Positions 1-8,870 of a DNA stretch of 64,000 nt are shown here, one piece after another. A program made the translations under genes and the position numbers. The notes under the pieces are model-generated. The model was not told where the DNA came from. It did not search any database and saw only the letters and a program-made list of their open reading frames with translations. Numbering within the stretch: position 1 is the stretch's first letter; every line of letters starts with the position of its first letter. Source of the DNA: PZPK01 sp047628385 (GTDB lineage Bacteria; Pseudomonadota; Gammaproteobacteria; Pseudomonadales; Oleiphilaceae); the NCBI GenBank assembly GCA_047628385.1, contig JBLHVH010000001.1:9514-73513 (forward strand), written 5' to 3'.

Positions 1-892
1 AGTATGGGTCAACACCGTAGCCAAGCAGGTGAAGTATCCCTAACTGCCAAACAACTGCAATAATAGACGTAAGCACTGGCACGATTGTGCCAATAAAACA
101 CCTAGAATAGGCAAACAAGAAAGTTAATGTTAAGCCCATAGTAATCAATGCAAACATTAGTATTGAGCTTATTCCCTCAATCAAGTCTCCAATTTTTTTA
201 GCAAAACCAATAATATGAACATCTATATTTGGATTTTTTGCTCGGTATTTATCTCGAATTTTTTCTTCTAGCTCAAGTGAGAGCTGTTTGTAATCTAGGG
301 GTTCGCCTGTCTCAGGATTTGTTTCAAAAAGAGACGCATATACAATTGTTGATTTAAAGTTATCAGCAACTAAGCGCCCGACTTGACCGGACTTCAAAAT
401 ATTCTGTCTTAAACTGTTTAACGAAGCATCTGAACCATCATAGCCATCCGGTATGACAGCGCCGCCACGAAATCCTTCTTCTGTCACTTCTATCCAACGC
501 ACGCTAGGCGTCCACAGCGATTTCATCGCTGATCGGTCAACCCCAGGTAGATAAAACAACTCATCAGTGATTTCACTTAATGTCTGCATATAAGCTTTAT
601 TGAAAATATCGCCATTTTTTACAGAAACAGCAATCCGAATTGAATTCCCTAAGTTCCCTAAGTCCTCTCGATTATCTAACATATTAATAATGAAAGGGTG
701 CTCTAAAGGAATCAGTCTTTCAAAGGACGCATCGGGTCTTATTTGCGATGCATTGAATGCTAAAAAGACAGTTAACAGTAGAAACAAAGCGAGTATGACA
801 GGCCTGTTAGAGAAGATAAGCCGTTCTATCATTGTTCCTGACCCGACAACCTCAATCGATTTGGCTGCTGGATTATTTTGTGGGTTTGACAT
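1..892 (-). CDS. RND superfamily (MMPL-type) exporter, N-terminal part, cut by window edge
   Basis: About 297 residues of the N-terminus are visible; the rest lies left of the window. The chosen ATG at 892 opens with MSNPQNNPAAKSIEVVG. A membrane segment follows at about residues 28-46 (PVILALFLLLTVFLAF), then a large soluble loop, then further hydrophobic segments near the window edge. This is the usual start of an RND/MMPL transporter. Such proteins use the proton gradient to move lipidic or hydrophobic molecules across or out of the inner membrane. The gene follows the YCF48-like gene by 35 bp and is probably the last gene of the operon with the DUF1329 gene. In many gammaproteobacteria these three families sit together and are thought to form a lipid or hydrophobic-compound export system. 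The substrate cannot be read from the sequence. Confidence 0.85.
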   Translation of the reverse strand, partial: MSNPQNNPAAKSIEVVGSGTMIERLIFSNRPVILALFLLLTVFLAFNASQIRPDASFERLIPLEHPFIINMLDNREDLGNLGNSIRIAVSVKNGDIFNKAYMQTLSEITDELFYLPGVDRSAMKSLWTPSVRWIEVTEEGFRGGAVIPDGYDGSDASLNSLRQNILKSGQVGRLVADNFKSTIVYASLFETNPETGEPLDYKQLSLELEEKIRDKYRAKNPNIDVHIIGFAKKIGDLIEGISSILMFALITMGLTLTFLFAYSRCFIGTIVPVLTSIIAVVWQLGILHLLGYGVDPY

Positions 893-927
893 TCATCAAT
901 CCTCTAGGATTTATAGTTTGATTAATA

Positions 928-2076
928 TTAGTTTAAATTGGTGCCAGCAGAATTAGTTCGGGCTAAACCCTTCTCTCCTACTACAATTAGCTCATTCTGA
1001 GTGACAAACACTGCAGAGGACACACCTAAACGATCACCGCGTATCGTTTCAGAAAAAGTACGTCCAGCATCATCACTAAATAATACAGAACCAGAGTTCC
1101 CAACAATTGAGATATCTCCTTCGCCATTATGAACGGCTGAAATCAGCGTACTTTCAGTTGGTGAATCTAAAGCCTCCCAAGTAACCCCGGCGTCAACAGA
1201 CCGAAACAAATTACCTCTTAAACCAAATGCTAGTGCACCCTGCGCTTCACCCGTCTCAGACAAACCAAAAAATGAGCCTTCATAGGGACTGTCAACAGTT
1301 TCCCATGTTTCGCCATCGTCTTCAGACCGAAAAATAACACCTGCTTCACCCGCAACAATCAAAACACTTTCATCAATTTGAGTTATCGTATTCAAATGGA
1401 ACCGGTCAGCATTATCCATCCTAGAACCGTAGTTCATCCAAGTAGTCCCACCGTCAAAGGTTTTAAAAATGAAACCGTATGCACCGATAACAAAGCCTTC
1501 TTTGTCATTAATAAAAAACACATCCAACAAAGGTTTACTTGCACCTATTCCAGCGTCAGCGATTGAATCCTCTAACCCGTACTCTGCGTCTTCTAACTCA
1601 ACTTCAAGATCTTCAAGGTCATCTTCTGACGCTAACTCAAGACTTGCCTTCAAGGTATTAATTTGGTTTTTATATTGGGTAATAATCATCTGATTGGCAG
1701 CATTACCATCAAACTGCTTTTCCCATGTTTCACCGCTATCAGAAGAGTGTAAAATAACACCAGAATGACCAACAGCCCATCCTTTACGGACACTTGGAAA
1801 AACAACAGACGTCAACAACACTGATACTGGAACCTTAGATTGGTACCACTTCCCACCGTTATCATCAGAGTATAAAACATGACCTCTAGCACCCACAGTA
1901 ACTAAACGCTCTCCAGCCTTAGCAATATCTAATAATAAATTCTGCTTTGCTTTAACCGCTATTATTGAAGGTGTAACTAATACATCTTCAACTGCTAAAA
2001 GTGGCGCACTTATACTACCCAGAGTAACGGCTCCCGCTAAAAGAGAAACACGAAATTTGGTAAATATAGTGTTCAT
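928..2076 (-). CDS. YCF48-like / BNR-repeat periplasmic protein
   Basis: The 382-residue protein has a Sec signal peptide (about residues 1-28, ending APLLA). It then carries repeated blades of the type SxDGGxTW (for example SDDNGGKWYQS, SSDSGETWEKQ, SEDDGETWETV, SVDAGVTWEAL, SDDAGRTFSET). These mark a beta-propeller of the YCF48 / photosystem II assembly-like family. An acidic helical insert at about residues 133-180 interrupts the propeller. The start is supported by AAGGAAG a few bases upstream. It lies between the DUF1329 gene and the MMPL exporter, so it is likely a periplasmic accessory factor of that export system. The molecular function of these proteins outside photosynthesis is unknown. 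Confidence 0.82.
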   Translation of the reverse strand: MNTIFTKFRVSLLAGAVTLGSISAPLLAVEDVLVTPSIIAVKAKQNLLLDIAKAGERLVTVGARGHVLYSDDNGGKWYQSKVPVSVLLTSVVFPSVRKGWAVGHSGVILHSSDSGETWEKQFDGNAANQMIITQYKNQINTLKASLELASEDDLEDLEVELEDAEYGLEDSIADAGIGASKPLLDVFFINDKEGFVIGAYGFIFKTFDGGTTWMNYGSRMDNADRFHLNTITQIDESVLIVAGEAGVIFRSEDDGETWETVDSPYEGSFFGLSETGEAQGALAFGLRGNLFRSVDAGVTWEALDSPTESTLISAVHNGEGDISIVGNSGSVLFSDDAGRTFSETIRGDRLGVSSAVFVTQNELIVVGEKGLARTNSAGTNLN

Positions 2077-2162
2077 TCATCTTCCTTATTCATTTAATGA
2101 AATACTCACAAGGCCAGAGGATCACTCTAAGCCTTGAACTAATTAAAAATTATCTATAACGA

Positions 2163-3545
2163 CTAGCGTGCTCGACGACGCAAGGAAGACGGTTTAAAGT
2201 AACGTTTGTTAGGCACCTTTGTTTCAAAAACTGGCGCTTGACGTTCCTCTGAGTATAGCCCATTTACACTGTACCGACGTGATTGAAGATCATGGTATAC
2301 ATCACCCGCAGACCAAACTCCGGGTAATTCATAATAATTTTTTGACAACGACATACTGACACGCCACAACTCATCACGGGTATCATACTGATCGACTAAA
2401 GCAATTCCCCAGCTATCTTCATCAACATAATAAACACGCTTTTTATAGATATGACGCGCACTCTTTTTAAGCGTTGCTTCAACAACATGAACACGATGTA
2501 GCTCCCAACGAAGATATTCTGGGTTTAAGTGCCCTGACATTACTACGTCTTTGTACTTAACGTCTTTAGCACCTATTTTATAGTTGTTATAAGGTATAAA
2601 GAACTCTTTAACACCTTTGTATTCCCAACCGTATCGGTCTGGAGCGCCGTTATACATATCGGTATCATCAGCAGTTCGAGTGTTATCAGACGATGCAATT
2701 GGTGAATCATACGCTAAGTTTGGCGCGCGCCTAACACGTCGCTGTCCTGAGTTATAATCCCATGCTTGCCGCTTTTCTTTCAGCTGATTCATCGTCTCAT
2801 GAATTAATAATGCACCGCCCGCTAATCGCGCAGGGGCTTTATTAAAGGTAAGAAAATAGAACAATATGTTATCCATCTTTTTAAAGCTTCCTTTTGGATT
2901 ATGGAAGTTAAAAAAGACTTCCTGCTGCTTTGTAATGGGCGTATACGAACCATCACGTTGTACAGCAAGCTCAGACGAACGACTGGTAAAGAAAACACCA
3001 CGCCAACGCGTTAAATGATTCCACATGACCTGCAATGCTTTCTCATCATTTTTCCCATGTAGAATTGGAAATACAACACCACCAAAAGCGTCTTTTATTC
3101 CAGCGCCACCTTTGGTTAAACTTGAGGTTTTTGCATTTTTCTTGCTATTTTCGAGCACCCAATCAGGCATTGAATGAGATCGATGTGTTGGATATACATT
3201 CACTTTGAATGTGTCTGGATAAGTTTCAAATAGAGCATATTGCCCTGGTGTCATATATTTCTTAAACCCTTTGTAATTACTTTTATCGATTGAAAATTTA
3301 ATCTCATCCGATGCAAAAGGGTCAATATGATGCTGACCTGATCCGGTATACCCACCAGGTGGTTTGGTAATCCCTCCGGTCCACTCGGGAATAGTTTTCG
3401 TTTTATTCCCCGACTTGATAGACCCGAATGGGGTTAATGATTTACCTAATTTACTTGATTCCTTTGCTGAAACCTTTGCATGTACATTGAGCGACGCCAA
3501 TATCAATACTAATACACCACAGAGCAATACAGACTTGTTATTCAT
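2163..3545 (-). CDS. DUF1329 periplasmic protein (LolB-like fold family)
   Basis: The start at 3545 (MNNKSVLLCGVLVLILA) is preferred over an in-frame ATG 18 bp upstream. It has AAGGT at suitable spacing and gives a clean signal peptide ending NVHA. The mature protein of about 435 residues has DUF1329 features, including a GGI...PPxGYTG start, a YPTHRSHSMPDWV stretch and WRGVFFTSRS. A basic tail ends RRRAR. DUF1329 proteins are secreted and lie next to RND exporters; structural similarity to LolA/LolB-type lipid carriers has been proposed for the family. It is the first gene of the visible cluster. The DUF1302 outer-membrane partner that commonly precedes it is not here. Confidence 0.8.
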   Translation of the reverse strand: MNNKSVLLCGVLVLILASLNVHAKVSAKESSKLGKSLTPFGSIKSGNKTKTIPEWTGGITKPPGGYTGSGQHHIDPFASDEIKFSIDKSNYKGFKKYMTPGQYALFETYPDTFKVNVYPTHRSHSMPDWVLENSKKNAKTSSLTKGGAGIKDAFGGVVFPILHGKNDEKALQVMWNHLTRWRGVFFTSRSSELAVQRDGSYTPITKQQEVFFNFHNPKGSFKKMDNILFYFLTFNKAPARLAGGALLIHETMNQLKEKRQAWDYNSGQRRVRRAPNLAYDSPIASSDNTRTADDTDMYNGAPDRYGWEYKGVKEFFIPYNNYKIGAKDVKYKDVVMSGHLNPEYLRWELHRVHVVEATLKKSARHIYKKRVYYVDEDSWGIALVDQYDTRDELWRVSMSLSKNYYELPGVWSAGDVYHDLQSRRYSVNGLYSEERQAPVFETKVPNKRYFKPSSLRRRAR

Positions 3546-3894
3546 ATAAATACCTTGAAACACACTTATTTATTTACGAATTATTTTGATGACAACTGAG
3601 GTTATTCATAAACACTACTTCACTTTACTTCCATTAAGCTCTATTTAAGCCGGAAATTAAGTAAAGAAGATTTGCCATCCTATTAATTTTTAGCAGATTT
3701 TTTCATTCTGTCTATGTTAGTTTTGTTATTAAATATGTCTGATATTGCGAAATGACAAAATTTTTAAAGCTAGAATCGAATAATCCCCAAGATTTCACAA
3801 GCATACTCATTCAGGTAAACCATGATCGTAATACACGGAACGCCCTACACCACCGCTAATAGCGGCAGTATAAAACTCAATGATTGGATTTAGA
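3546..3894. other. AT-rich intergenic region between pepN and the DUF1329 gene
   Basis: About 350 bp hold no convincing reading frame. A short GC stem (CCGCT-aat-AGCGG, 3853-3865) just after the pepN stop may act in 3' end formation, but it has no T-run. Weak -35/-10-like matches exist for the DUF1329 operon, and none is clear enough to call. The rest shows nothing recognisable. Confidence 0.5.
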
Positions 3895-6534
3895 TTAAGG
3901 CAAACTCTTTTCTACAATCTCTCTGACGTCTTTAGATAAATTATTTTTTTCATGAATACGCTTTAATTGAGAAATCATTAAGCCTTGCCTGTTCGTATTA
4001 AATTTTCGCCATCTGGTCAAAGGCATCATTAATCTTGAAGCTATTTGAGGATTAAGGTCATCCAATTTAATTATATAGTCAGCAAGAAATTCGTAAGCGG
4101 CGCCCGATAGATCGTGAAAATTAACTAAATTCTGCTGACAAAACACACCAATAACCGCGCGTACTTTATTAGGATTGGTTATATCAAAATCAGGTAAAGC
4201 AATGAGATCTTTTAAACTATTCAAATTCGTTAAACTTGAACTTCCTGATTGTACCGAGAACCACTGCTCAAGTACTTGAGCATCGGCATGCCACTTATTA
4301 TAAAAAATAACTAACGCTTCTTTAGCCGCCAGTGCATCCCCTGAATTAACAAGTACACTTAACGCAGCATGGCTATCAGTCATATTTACCGCTGATTCGA
4401 ATTGCTGCTTCGCCAATAATATAGCTTGCTCATTGGGTGATGCCGACAAAAGAGAAAGAACCGAGTTTTTTAATGCTCTTTGAGACATAGCAGCGAAGCC
4501 TAAACCAGCACTCAAACTGACATTTTCTTGATAAACCGCCTCCAATTCAGCTGTAAGCGCATTAGATAATGCTGCACGTACAAAGTCACGAACATGATGA
4601 ATTGCGTCAACATCAGCTTCATCTGACAACTCAATCAAGTAACTTTCTGCGGGTAACATTAGTAACTTACAAACCATCGCTTTATCTAGATCTTTATTGC
4701 GTAAGATTGATCTAAATACGTCTATAAATTGCGCTGATAATAAAAGCGGTTCTTTATTCTGATATTTCAGAATCAAATTTTGAAGCACTCGAAGAGATAA
4801 AGTTTGACCTGCCTCCCACCGATTAAAGCCATCCGAATCATGCGTAAGTAAAAACAATAGCTGCTCGTTCGAATAATCATAGGTTAATTTAACCGGCGCC
4901 GAGAAATTTCTTAACAAAGAAGGTATCGGTTCTTTTTCTACCCCTTCAAAGACAACCGTTTCTGTTTTTCCAAGTAATTCAAACACCCAATTCGTTTGAC
5001 CTCCGGCAACCGCTAAAGGTAAATCCTGACCCTTCACATCAATTAAGCCAATTGTAATAGGAATATGAAAAAGTGCTTTTTTATCAAAAGGCACATTATC
5101 GCCAGCACTAGCAGGACATGACTGGGTAAATGTTAAACTATATTTTTTACTCACAGCATCATATGACGACACTACCAGCACCTCAGGGGTGCCGCCTTGA
5201 TCATACCAAGCCTGAAACTGAGTAAAGTCACGTCCAGAGACATCTGACATAGCCACCACAAAGTCTTCTGTGGTTACAGCTTGCCCATCATGCCTATCGA
5301 AATATAAATCACTACCCGCTCTAAACTTTGCCTCACCAAGAAGCGTATGATACATGCGAACTAACTCCGCACCTTTTTCATATACTGTAAGCGTATAAAA
5401 ATTAGAAATTTCCATATAGGATGAAGGTCTTACGGGGTGCGACATCGGTCCCGCGTCTTCAGCAAACTGAGCCGTTCTTAAAAAGTTAACGTCTTCAACC
5501 CGTTTAACGACTCTAGAATTCATGTCCGCTGAAAATTCAGCATCCCTGAATACAGTAAACCCTTCTTTTAAACTTAATTGAAACCAATCACGACACGTCA
5601 CTCTGTTGCCTGACCAATTATGAAAGTACTCATGCGCGACGATTGCTTCTATTCGGAGATAGGCTATATCTGTGGCGGTGTCAGTTTTAGCCAAAACACA
5701 TGAAGAGTTAAATATATTTAAGCCCTTATTTTCCATTGCGCCCATATTAAAATCATCAACAGCCACAATCATGAATATATCTAAGTCGTATTCTCGCCCA
5801 TAAACATCCTCATCCCACTTCATCGAACGCTTTAAACTATCCATCGCATAATCGCATTTATCTGAATTTTTATAATCCACAAAAATGCGTAAATCTACTT
5901 TTCGGCCTGAACTTGTTATGAACACACCTTCTTGGCAGTGTAAGTCTCCCGCAACCAAAGCAAACAAATAACATGGCTTTGGAAAAGGATCCTCCCACGT
6001 CACAAAATGTCGCTCTTCGGGCAAATCACCCGAGTCGACCGGATTACCATTTGAAAGTAATATTGGATATAAAGTTTTATCTGCTTCAATACGTGTTTGA
6101 AACACTGTCATCACATCAGGGCGATCAGGATAATACGTAATGCGTCTAAAGCCTTCAGCTTCACACTGAGTACAAAACATAGAAGAAGATTTATACAGCC
6201 CCTCTAGTCGCTTATTATCTTGTGGCTTTATCCAGGTTTCGCACTCCAATGTGAATTCGGCAGGAACACCCCTGATCGTTAATCCTTCATGATCGACCTG
6301 ATAATCACTGCTAGCAAGCAATTTCTGGTTTAGTTTAATTGATCGCAGCGTTAGGTCTTCACCATTAAGATAAAGATCCTTTGCACTCGATTCAGCACAA
6401 CGCTTAAAATTTAGAACCGATAAAACTGTCGCACCATCTTCAAACAAACGAAATGTGAGTGTTACTTTTTCAAGTTCAAACGCTGGCGCCTGATAATCTT
6501 TTAAATAAATTGTTTTTACGCTGGATTCACTCAT
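3895..6534 (-). CDS. pepN: Aminopeptidase N (M1 family zinc metallopeptidase)
   Basis: The 879-residue length is usual for proteobacterial PepN (about 870-880). The substrate-binding GAMEN motif is at residues 265-269. The zinc site is HEYFH at 301-305 with the third ligand E324 (LKEGFTVF). All catalytic residues are intact. PepN is a cytoplasmic exopeptidase that removes N-terminal residues in the last steps of protein turnover. An AAGGGTC ribosome binding site precedes the ATG. The gene appears monocistronic, with a 53-bp gap from the DUF2797 gene upstream. Confidence 0.95.
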   Translation of the reverse strand: MSESSVKTIYLKDYQAPAFELEKVTLTFRLFEDGATVLSVLNFKRCAESSAKDLYLNGEDLTLRSIKLNQKLLASSDYQVDHEGLTIRGVPAEFTLECETWIKPQDNKRLEGLYKSSSMFCTQCEAEGFRRITYYPDRPDVMTVFQTRIEADKTLYPILLSNGNPVDSGDLPEERHFVTWEDPFPKPCYLFALVAGDLHCQEGVFITSSGRKVDLRIFVDYKNSDKCDYAMDSLKRSMKWDEDVYGREYDLDIFMIVAVDDFNMGAMENKGLNIFNSSCVLAKTDTATDIAYLRIEAIVAHEYFHNWSGNRVTCRDWFQLSLKEGFTVFRDAEFSADMNSRVVKRVEDVNFLRTAQFAEDAGPMSHPVRPSSYMEISNFYTLTVYEKGAELVRMYHTLLGEAKFRAGSDLYFDRHDGQAVTTEDFVVAMSDVSGRDFTQFQAWYDQGGTPEVLVVSSYDAVSKKYSLTFTQSCPASAGDNVPFDKKALFHIPITIGLIDVKGQDLPLAVAGGQTNWVFELLGKTETVVFEGVEKEPIPSLLRNFSAPVKLTYDYSNEQLLFLLTHDSDGFNRWEAGQTLSLRVLQNLILKYQNKEPLLLSAQFIDVFRSILRNKDLDKAMVCKLLMLPAESYLIELSDEADVDAIHHVRDFVRAALSNALTAELEAVYQENVSLSAGLGFAAMSQRALKNSVLSLLSASPNEQAILLAKQQFESAVNMTDSHAALSVLVNSGDALAAKEALVIFYNKWHADAQVLEQWFSVQSGSSSLTNLNSLKDLIALPDFDITNPNKVRAVIGVFCQQNLVNFHDLSGAAYEFLADYIIKLDDLNPQIASRLMMPLTRWRKFNTNRQGLMISQLKRIHEKNNLSKDVREIVEKSLP

Positions 6535-6587
6535 TTTATGACCCTTAATTGATCGTCTTATCTCTTAATTACGAGACAGTTAAATAG

Positions 6588-7418
6588 CTAGACTGCTGAT
6601 AATGAAACATCAAAAGAGGTATGCTTTCGAACATTAAAACAACCGGAATCCAGTATCAGATACTGACCTTTAATCGCCAGCAACTTACCCTCTACAATGC
6701 TTTGCTTTTCTAGGTTAAATGTTTTAATTTTTTCTGGCCATTGAAGAGATGGGTATTCAAATTGCCAGGTTTGCCCAGACTCAAGCTTGTTGATTTGCTC
6801 ATCAGGGAATTGAAGTTTTAAATCAACCAACGCACCTTCAGCTAACTCAAACAGTTTATCTCGCTCTTGCTCCAAGTCGATAATCTCAACATCGTGCTTT
6901 AGCATTTTTCGCCAGTTTGTTTTATCAGCAACCCATTCTTTCATGATAACTTCGACTAAGCCGGATAACTGCCGAGTAGAAACCGAAAAAATAGGTAGTG
7001 CTTGTATCGCTCCTTGGTCCATCCATCTCGTAGGCACTTGAGTGTGGCGCGTAATACCGACTTTAAGTCCCGAAGAATTCGCTAAATAAACAATATGCTC
7101 CTGCATACAAAACTGCTCAGCCCATTCTGGCTCTCTACATGTGCCTTTACTAAAATGGCACAATTCAGGACTCATCATGCAACGATCACACTGGGCAAGC
7201 TTTTTAAAGCATGGGAAACAGTATCCCTGACTAAAGCTTTTATTAGTTTTTCGCTGACAGTTACAACAGCGAATTTCTCCGTTTGAAATAATACGAATAT
7301 CTTTGCCAATATAAGCATTCATCGCTATTTTTTCATCACCTATATTAAGGTGATACGAAAGGGGTTCAGTTTTTTCTATCAACATTTTGGCAAGTCTGCC
7401 AGAAGCTAATTCGATCAT
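6588..7418 (-). CDS. DUF2797 family protein with a cysteine-rich metal-binding region
   Basis: The 276-residue protein matches the DUF2797 pattern. It has CCNCQRKTNKSFSQGYCFPCF followed by CDRCMMSPELCHF and GTCREPEW, then YLANSSGLKVGITR and PTRWMDQGAIQALPI. The paired CxxC motifs suggest zinc or iron-sulfur binding. The GIY-like stretch YLANSSGLKVGITR resembles a degenerate GIY-YIG nuclease core, although no catalytic function is established for the family. The ATG at 7418 has no good ribosome binding site. An in-frame ATG at residue 12 (MLIEKTEP) could be the real start. Confidence 0.8.
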   Translation of the reverse strand: MIELASGRLAKMLIEKTEPLSYHLNIGDEKIAMNAYIGKDIRIISNGEIRCCNCQRKTNKSFSQGYCFPCFKKLAQCDRCMMSPELCHFSKGTCREPEWAEQFCMQEHIVYLANSSGLKVGITRHTQVPTRWMDQGAIQALPIFSVSTRQLSGLVEVIMKEWVADKTNWRKMLKHDVEIIDLEQERDKLFELAEGALVDLKLQFPDEQINKLESGQTWQFEYPSLQWPEKIKTFNLEKQSIVEGKLLAIKGQYLILDSGCFNVRKHTSFDVSLSAV

Positions 7419-7472
7419 CAGGCGACCTGTATGTAGTGGTAAATATGAAATTTAATAATCAAAGATTAAACT

Positions 7473-7739
7473 CTAGTGAAGAATTTTTATAGTTGAAACA
7501 TCATCTGGAGCTTTATTTGTGTCGTACGGCTTTTTTTTCTTTGCAGGCTTAACATAACCCACTCGCTCAGTATCAGCCACTTGATGCTTCGCCTCATAAA
7601 GCATAATTGCTTGAAGGCAAATTTCTTTTTGGGCAACACTTAATACACGACCGTCAGGCCATTTTCCTAACTCAATTGCTTGCTTGAATTGCTTATATAC
7701 GTCAGGACTAATTGCTTCGGCAACATCTTCAAAATTCAT
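7473..7739 (-). CDS. YeaC-like protein (DUF1315)
   Basis: The 88-residue acidic-to-basic protein starts MNFEDVAEAISPDVYKQFK and contains KWPDGRVLSVAQKEICLQAIM. This is typical of the DUF1315/YeaC family found next to DUF2797 genes in Pseudomonas-like bacteria. The C-terminus is lysine-rich (KPAKKKKPYD). Function is unknown. A Fur-type palindrome lies 105 bp upstream, but it overlaps a promoter that points the other way. Confidence 0.78.
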   Translation of the reverse strand: MNFEDVAEAISPDVYKQFKQAIELGKWPDGRVLSVAQKEICLQAIMLYEAKHQVADTERVGYVKPAKKKKPYDTNKAPDDVSTIKILH

Positions 7740-7828
7740 TTTAAAATACCTTTTTCTCTATATAAGGGAGAGAGAATAACAAGCTCCAAAAATGGACTCA
7801 AGGCTTTCGTATATATCTTAAACCTGAG

Positions 7829-7857
7829 TTGACATTATAAACAGTAATGATTATCAT
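7829..7857 (+). promoter_or_regulatory. Sigma-70 promoter for the candidate sRNA
   Basis: TTGACA (7829-7834), a 17-nt spacer and TATCAT (7852-7857) make a strong promoter. It reads rightward into a gap with no protein gene before the convergent rhomboid gene. The predicted start of transcription is near 7864. The -10 lies inside the Fur-type palindrome. Confidence 0.7.
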
Positions 7858-7860
7858 TAC
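7844..7860. promoter_or_regulatory. Fur-box palindrome
   Basis: GTAATGATTATCATTAC is a perfect 17-bp palindrome around one central base. Over the 19-bp window 7843-7861 it matches 14 positions of the E. coli Fur consensus. It covers the -10 of the rightward promoter, the expected place for iron-dependent repression. A fur gene is present at 59851-60258. Confidence 0.72.
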
Positions 7861-7863
7861 GGT

Positions 7864-7974
7864 GAGTTTTGGATTGACACATCAATTCATAACTCAGTCT
7901 CTCTCATCAGAAATTCACATTGTGTGAAGCCCAAGCAAAACTCATAACATTGAGCTCAACTTGGGTCTTTTTTT
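7864..7974 (+). ncRNA. Candidate Fur-repressed small RNA (RyhB/PrrF-like in logic)
   Basis: About 110 nt lie between a strong promoter with an overlapping Fur box and an intrinsic terminator. No reading frame of note is present. The RNA would contain a perfect hairpin TTCACA-TTG-TGTGAA (7914-7928). It has a pyrimidine-rich single-stranded stretch TCTCTCTCATC (7898-7908) suited to pair with Shine-Dalgarno sequences, and it ends in a terminator stem with seven U. This is the architecture of iron-starvation sRNAs such as RyhB, PrrF and NrrF. The primary sequence is not recognisably one of those families, so identity rests on promoter, operator, terminator and predicted pairing. Its terminator arm overlaps the last codons of the convergent rhomboid gene. 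Confidence 0.6.
7930..7974 (+). terminator. Intrinsic terminator of the candidate sRNA
   Basis: CCCAAG (7930-7935) pairs with CTTGGG (7960-7965) and T7 follows at 7968-7974. The 24-nt loop contains a smaller palindrome TTGAGCTCAA (7950-7959). No T-run follows in the other direction, so it works for rightward transcription only. Confidence 0.62.
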
Positions 7975-8870
7975 CGCTTTTTTGCTTTCAAGGCAATCGT
8001 TAAGCCTCCCCAAACCAAGCCCGAAATTAACCCATACAAGTGAGCTGCATTTGCCATTCGCCCCCACCCCAGCCACTCAGTCACCGGCGTATAACCCAAT
8101 ATCAACCAACCAAGACTAAATTTCATTAATATGTCTGGGAAAAATATTTCTGGTTCGTAATGCTTCCACAACCAGCAATAACCAACCAAACCATAAACAA
8201 CCCCTGACAAACCACCAAATAAATAGCTGGTCTCAAATAACTGGGCCACGTTTGAAACTGCTGCAACAAAAAAAGCTAACGCGAGAAAAGCTAACGATCC
8301 TTTTTGAATTTCTAGCTGGCCACCTAAAAGCCAAAGCATCAATAAGTTAAAAGTAATATGCATAACATTAAAATGAATAAACCCAGGACTAATTAAACGC
8401 CAAATCTCACCTTGCCCGATAGTTGCTAACAAACCCTGAATTCGACCATATAATGTATTTAAGTCAATTACCAAACCTTCACTTCTTAAGCTGAGTGGAT
8501 CCAAAATCAGAAACGCTCTGAGTACCGGACCACCCTGGCCAAAATCAGTAAGTAAAGCAAAGATAATACTAAAAACCATGAATATATAAACGAATGGTGC
8601 TTCGGCAGGAAGAGCTCTAGGGTAAAGCAATTCAAGTTGAGGTTGAATAATATATTTTTTAGGCATTTCATCTAATTGAAGTTTAAATTCTTTGTCAGTC
8701 ATATAACGCTGAAAAAAATCTTTTACTTGTTTTTCCTTATCTTCACTTCCTACAAATAGAACCTGCTCTCCTAACTCTTCTGTTATTAGATGTTCTAAAC
8801 CTTGAGTATGAAGCCAATGACTAAATGTAGATAAATCAGACTCTAATGGGACGCGCGCTACTTCAATCAT
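7956..8870 (-). CDS. Rhomboid family intramembrane serine protease (GlpG-like)
   Basis: The 304-residue protein has a soluble N-terminal domain (about 1-75) like the cytoplasmic domain of GlpG, then six or so membrane segments. The catalytic serine is in GGLSGVVYG (S222) and the histidine in NAAHLYGL (H277). The WR...H..H..N motif is seen as IWRLISPGFIHFNVMHITFN (W157 to N175). It would cleave transmembrane helices within the inner membrane. The start codon overlaps the stop of the upstream phosphatase gene by 4 bp, so the two are translationally coupled. Confidence 0.9.
   Translation of the reverse strand: MIEVARVPLESDLSTFSHWLHTQGLEHLITEELGEQVLFVGSEDKEKQVKDFFQRYMTDKEFKLQLDEMPKKYIIQPQLELLYPRALPAEAPFVYIFMVFSIIFALLTDFGQGGPVLRAFLILDPLSLRSEGLVIDLNTLYGRIQGLLATIGQGEIWRLISPGFIHFNVMHITFNLLMLWLLGGQLEIQKGSLAFLALAFFVAAVSNVAQLFETSYLFGGLSGVVYGLVGYCWLWKHYEPEIFFPDILMKFSLGWLILGYTPVTEWLGWGRMANAAHLYGLISGLVWGGLTIALKAKKRKKDPS

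Noticed and set aside
600..956. 118-codon plus-strand frame inside the MMPL exporter gene
   Set aside because: It is antisense to a gene with clear membrane segments and family features and lacks any signal of its own.
7740..7860. Reading the Fur box as the operator of the YeaC-like gene
   Set aside because: The palindrome covers the -10 of a much better promoter pointing right and lies over 100 bp from the YeaC-like start. Dual control is possible but is not supported by a leftward promoter at the site.
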